From Ignavibacteria bacterium UBA5771 (GTDB lineage: Bacteria > Bacteroidota > Ignavibacteria > Kapaibacteriales > UBA2268), in the NCBI GenBank assembly GCA_002418685.1, contig DIEP01000061.1, positions 5,985 through 21,840 on the forward strand: a stretch of DNA of 15,856 nucleotides. Reading direction: 5' to 3'. Below are positions 12,819-15,856 of the stretch, one piece after another. The notes below the pieces were generated by a model that was given only the letters and a program-made list of their open reading frames with translations, had not been told where the DNA came from and searched no databases. Made by a program: the position numbers and the translations under genes. The stretch's first letter is position 1. Every line of letters begins with the position of its first letter.

Positions 12819-13901
12819 TTAATAATCATAATCAATAAATACATCATCGCTCAATGGATGGGATTGGCATGTAAGTATATAGCCCATCTTGATTTCTTCA
12901 TCGCTCAATGCTTCACGTTCATCCATAAAGACTTTTCCGCTAACTAATTTTGCTCTACAAGTGGAGCAGGCACCTATCTGGCAACTATATGGTGGGTCAA
13001 TCCCCGCAAATATTGCTGATGTTATAACTGTATCATCAGGTTCAACCTCGAACTCATACTCATCGCCATAGAGCTTTATACGAACTTTGCGTTTAATAAT
13101 TTTAGGTTTTTTTTCTTCAATTTCTTCGCCAAATTCTTGAGGCAATGGCGCGGTGAATGATTCCTTATGAATTCGGTCCTTCGCGATACCAATATTGATA
13201 ATTGCACGTTCGGCTTCTTCCATTAATCCTTGTGGACCGCATAAATAAAATTGCACTGCTTCATTAAAATCGAGAATATGCTCTTTAAATAAATCACCAA
13301 GAATTTGTGAATTGATCCTTCCTCTAAAATGTTCGAAACTCTCGCTTCCCTCGGTAAGGAAATGGAAGATTTTAAATCTCGAGTTAAATTTTTGCTCCAA
13401 TTCATTGAGCTGATTTTTAAATATAATATTGCTTGCGTTTTTGTTTGAATAAAATAAATAAATTTTGCAATCGGAATTTGCATAAAGCAAAGTTTTAATA
13501 ATGGAAATAATTGGTGTAATACCGCTTCCACCTGCAATCATCACATAATATTTGGAATCTATGTTTTTCGGGTCAAGAGTGAAATTTCCCAAAGGAGGCA
13601 TCACTTGCAAAAAGTCATTAACCTTAACTTTTGTTGTTAAATAATTTAGGAAAGGGGAATTTGTTGAGTTTTTAACGGTGATTTGCAAAGGCTCATTCAG
13701 AATTGGACTGCTCGAAATCGAATATGCCCGTCTTTCATCATTGCCATTTACGTTCAATCTTATAGTTAGATATTGTCCCGGCAGATATTGGAATAATTCT
13801 GATAATTCAGGTATAATATCAAACTGGATTGATATAGTGTCGGGTGCCTCATTTATAATTTTAGAAACTTTAATTTGCTCGAATTTAATTGTCATTGGCA
13901 T
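12819..13901 (-). CDS. PaaE-like ferredoxin-NAD(P)H oxidoreductase with C-terminal 2Fe-2S domain
   Basis: This electron-transfer protein passes electrons from NAD(P)H through FAD to a plant-type 2Fe-2S cluster, as in reductase components of oxygenases. The 360 residues show an FAD domain with RAYS (58-61), a nucleotide domain with GGSGITP (124-130) and CGPQGLM (221-227), a charged linker (257-272), and a ferredoxin domain with Cys307, Cys312, Cys315 (CQIGACSTC) and Cys345. This domain order is that of PaaE/PaaK and related reductases. No oxygenase genes are adjacent, so I do not assign a phenylacetate role. Start is ATG 13901, with a second ATG at 13895 (MTIKFEQI) equally possible; neither has a Shine-Dalgarno. 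The IscA-type gene follows after 15 bases. Confidence 0.9.
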   Translation of the reverse strand: MPMTIKFEQIKVSKIINEAPDTISIQFDIIPELSELFQYLPGQYLTIRLNVNGNDERRAYSISSSPILNEPLQITVKNSTNSPFLNYLTTKVKVNDFLQVMPPLGNFTLDPKNIDSKYYVMIAGGSGITPIISIIKTLLYANSDCKIYLFYSNKNASNIIFKNQLNELEQKFNSRFKIFHFLTEGSESFEHFRGRINSQILGDLFKEHILDFNEAVQFYLCGPQGLMEEAERAIINIGIAKDRIHKESFTAPLPQEFGEEIEEKKPKIIKRKVRIKLYGDEYEFEVEPDDTVITSAIFAGIDPPYSCQIGACSTCRAKLVSGKVFMDEREALSDEEIKMGYILTCQSHPLSDDVFIDYDY

Positions 13902-13934
13902 ATAAAATAGTTAATAAGACGATTCAATATTAGT

Positions 13935-13942
13935 CAAATTTA
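13935..13942 (-). promoter_or_regulatory. Candidate -7 box TAAATTTG for the reductase-IscA operon
   Basis: TAAATTTG lies 34 bases upstream of the ATG at 13901 and 40 upstream of the alternative at 13895. A TTTG occurs only a few bases further upstream, too close for -33. Same motif and spacing class as the other boxes. Confidence 0.35.
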
Positions 13943-14179
13943 AAACAAAGCGTTTTGTGAAAATTATTGAAGTAAAATATTAACAGAAACTTTAAAGAAT
14001 TATACCCGCAGCTATTACATTCAAACAAAACTTACCTTTATTACCTCAAGTGGCAAATTTTCTTAAAAAAGTCTTAATACTTTCTCTAATACAAAGTTTA
14101 AGAGCAAAAGGAAAAAATCATTAAAATATTTTATTTTTTCACAAAAAAAGTATTGTTATTTAAATATTATTTTGTAATT
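13943..14179. other. AT-rich divergent intergenic region, nothing recognisable
   Basis: This lies between the leftward reductase operon and the rightward relic. It is very AT-rich (about 17% GC over 14101-14160). I find no open frame of note, no tRNA-like fold and no clear terminator. Presumably it holds the promoters of both directions. Confidence 0.5.
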
Positions 14180-14187
14180 TATATTTG
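14180..14187 (+). promoter_or_regulatory. Candidate -7 box TATATTTG on the plus strand
   Basis: TATATTTG fits TAnnTTTG and lies just upstream of the ATGs at 14195 and 14207. A TTG at 14153-14155 is 24 bases away, slightly long for a -33 element. It could drive the T9SS relic and the following secreted-protein gene. Confidence 0.28.
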
Positions 14188-14194
14188 TCCAAAA

Positions 14195-14331
14195 ATGGAG
14201 TTTGATATGAGTTTACTTTTTCTCGGTATCGACAAGATTTTTGAAGCCTTGCAACCCTTCCCAACGGCTTTTACACCGTCCGCTTTTTCAAAGAGGGGAA
14301 GCAAGTGGTTGAGAAATTAATGAAAGAGTGA
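14195..14331 (+). pseudogene. Relic of a T9SS cargo gene: start region plus orphan sorting-domain tail in another frame
   Basis: Two coding pieces overlap here. An open frame from ATG 14207 (GGAG 6 bases upstream; an in-frame ATG at 14195) encodes 37 residues beginning MSLLFLGIDKIFEAL and ends at 14320. In another frame, 14245-14331 encodes SLATLPNGFYTVRFF, then KEGKQVVEKLMKE and a TGA. This is a typical last part of a type IX secretion C-terminal sorting domain. In its frame a TGA lies directly upstream (14242-14244), so it has no body. GC rises to about 48% over 14221-14280 against about 17% over 14101-14160, supporting former coding DNA. The tail stops 6 bases before the next T9SS cargo gene. 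A deletion that joined the front and end of an earlier gene is the simplest reading. Confidence 0.6.
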
Positions 14332-14337
14332 AAATAA

Positions 14338-15856
14338 ATGAAAAAGTTAATTTATTTCTTGATATTATTTGCAATAATTAATATTGCAACCCTCACTGCT
14401 GATAATTGGGAACCCTATCCTTTCGGAAAAACCTTGATATATACATCGGATTATAGCTTTGATGTCGGCCCGTATTATCCCTCAGCATCTTTTATAGATC
14501 AATATTTTAGTGTTCGCTTTGATTCAGTCTCTATTGATAGTAATGGGTATAAAACTTATTATTCAGATCGTTATAGAAGGCATAAATCATTAAAATGCGT
14601 AAACGATTCTATAGATTATACATCTTCTATTAGGAATAATTATCATTGCGAAAATACTCCATATTACTTCCAAGAAGACTCTTACACATTAAAGAATGAT
14701 ACAGCGATTTTTCACCTGAATTGTGATAAATATGATGGAATGAGCGGAAAGTTTGAAGAAATTTGTCGTCGTGATTTAAAATTACCACTTAACTTGAAAG
14801 AAAACGATGTGTTTACTCAGATTTTTCAAGATAATTACGGTTATTCATCTTCAAGTGGTAAAGAGACACTAGATATTAAATGTTTATCTCGGTATGAGGC
14901 TGTCCCTTTTAATCAGAAAGATTCTTTAGCAGTTTTTCAATTATATGATCAAAAAATCTTTTTAAGTAAAAAATTTGGTTTTATTCAATATGTTCCTTTT
15001 TTAAATGTATTTCATAGGGAAATATTTGCCTCTAAAAAAGTAAATGTCAAATTAGTGGGAGTAAAAGATTCTATTCAGGAGCTTGGAATTCAAATGCCTG
15101 ACAGTATTCCAATGGATAAAATATTGCCATACAAGGTAGGAGATGTAATCAAAAGGCAAAGTACAATATGCGGTCAAACATACTTTGAAATCGATAGTGT
15201 TACAGCAGTGGAAAGGACTGATGATTATATTTCCATAAGTTTCCATAAAATTGTGATGGATACATCGATGCGAGCATTTTGGACTGTAGATCCTATTCAT
15301 GGTCAAGTGTATCACTGGACAAAGCAATATAATTATGATCTTAAATATTCAATTAAAGAATTATACGATATTTTCAATGGACCTACTAATGATGTTGTTC
15401 TCTTTGCTTCATACGAGGACAAATTCAGAGCAGTCTACCATAAGCTGTTCGAGAGTCGTGAGATATTTGGCAAAGATACCATAAAACAGGTCTCAACAAC
15501 CTGGGCGGGTGGAGGTATGATAGACACATCAACATGCGAACAGAGCTTTACGACGGATATAGAAGGTATAGAAATATACAATCCAATGGTAGGATTAAAT
15601 AATACTCGAGCGTCCATACCTTGTCCAACACTTGCTCTTGGGCACTGGTATATAGATTGGTATCCCGACGATCTTAATGTTGTAGGTTATCGGATAGGCG
15701 GAGAGGAATGGGGAGACATAAGCATACCTGATACAACCAAGTTAGGAATTAATGATCCAATCGTGGATAGTTATAATCCCATTTTTCCCAACCCCGCCCG
15801 TGATTTCATAAATACCGCGGCATATCTCGGCTGGCAATATCAGATATATGATTTGC
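14338..15856 (+). CDS. Secreted protein of unknown function with T9SS C-terminal sorting domain (3' end outside window)
   Basis: I translated this frame from ATG 14338; it is open to the window end, 506 codons. The first 21 residues form a signal peptide (MKKLIYFLILFAIINIATLT, then A) with probable cleavage before DNWEP. No catalytic or binding domain is recognisable in the body (about 22-478), which is rich in Tyr, Asp and Ser and looks like an extracellular beta-rich protein. At about 480-506 the sequence SYNPIFPNPARDFIN followed by YQIYDL is the start of the type IX secretion sorting domain (xPNPxxDxI, then a strand ending in YDL). The protein is therefore probably exported across the outer membrane and attached or released. 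The ribosome-binding site is weak (AAAGAG). It is the only intact plus-strand gene here, 6 bases after a relic T9SS tail. Confidence 0.85.
   Translation, partial: MKKLIYFLILFAIINIATLTADNWEPYPFGKTLIYTSDYSFDVGPYYPSASFIDQYFSVRFDSVSIDSNGYKTYYSDRYRRHKSLKCVNDSIDYTSSIRNNYHCENTPYYFQEDSYTLKNDTAIFHLNCDKYDGMSGKFEEICRRDLKLPLNLKENDVFTQIFQDNYGYSSSSGKETLDIKCLSRYEAVPFNQKDSLAVFQLYDQKIFLSKKFGFIQYVPFLNVFHREIFASKKVNVKLVGVKDSIQELGIQMPDSIPMDKILPYKVGDVIKRQSTICGQTYFEIDSVTAVERTDDYISISFHKIVMDTSMRAFWTVDPIHGQVYHWTKQYNYDLKYSIKELYDIFNGPTNDVVLFASYEDKFRAVYHKLFESREIFGKDTIKQVSTTWAGGGMIDTSTCEQSFTTDIEGIEIYNPMVGLNNTRASIPCPTLALGHWYIDWYPDDLNVVGYRIGGEEWGDISIPDTTKLGINDPIVDSYNPIFPNPARDFINTAAYLGWQYQIYDL

Noticed and set aside
15052..15327. 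91-codon minus-strand frame in the right-hand region
   Set aside because: It is antisense to the continuous plus-strand secreted-protein frame, which has a signal peptide and a sorting domain; the minus-strand product is unlike a protein family.
1..15856. CRISPR arrays, rRNA/tRNA genes, insertion sequences with transposase, phage genes
   Set aside because: No regularly spaced direct repeats, no transposase or integrase frame, and no conserved RNA gene sequence was recognised on either strand.

Overview
The window is AT-rich (intergenic stretches fall below 20-30% GC). It most resembles a member of the Bacteroidota/FCB group, for example the Ignavibacteria or Kapabacteria side. This is an inference from three things: a secreted protein ending in a type IX secretion (T9SS) sorting-domain motif, weak or absent Shine-Dalgarno sequences at many starts, and repeated TAnnTTTG boxes (the Bacteroidota -7 promoter type) about 25-34 bases upstream of several start codons. 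Twelve genes run on the minus strand; a single partial gene at the right end runs on the plus strand.

Layout in transcription order, from right to left. At 12819-13901 a PaaE-like flavin/2Fe-2S reductase is followed 15 bases later by an IscA/ErpA-type iron-sulfur carrier (12387-12803). Then comes a class I fructose-bisphosphate aldolase (11251-12315). A beta-class DNA methyltransferase fused to an Mrr-like nuclease-type domain and a beta-rich C-terminus (9410-11095) follows. It is flanked on both sides by short GTCATTGC repeats in opposite orientation. A TrkH-type potassium channel subunit (7468-9252) precedes a second modification cluster: two gamma-class N6-adenine methyltransferases (5838-7268 and 4223-5758) with no recognisable nuclease. 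Housekeeping genes complete the strand: a UPF0173 metal-dependent hydrolase (3411-4091), pyrB overlapping prmC (2180-3106 and 1311-2177), and a TolQ/ExbB-ExbD proton-channel pair (341-1126, then 1-305, cut by the window edge).

On the plus strand, 14195-14331 looks like the relic of a T9SS cargo gene (a ribosome-binding site and start, then in another frame an orphan sorting-domain tail). It is followed 6 bases later by an intact but truncated-by-window T9SS cargo protein (14338-15856) with a signal peptide and no domain I recognise.

The most unusual signals are four. (1) The first gamma methyltransferase ends in a 0-frame stop, but the -1 frame continues for 30 codons to a stop that overlaps the next methyltransferase ATG as TGATG, and a perfect T TTA AAT slippery heptamer sits exactly where the frames could switch. 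(2) The methylase-nuclease fusion has an AT-rich target-recognition segment and is bracketed by repeats. (3) The T9SS tail is orphaned. (4) Short dispersed repeats lie in three intergenic regions.
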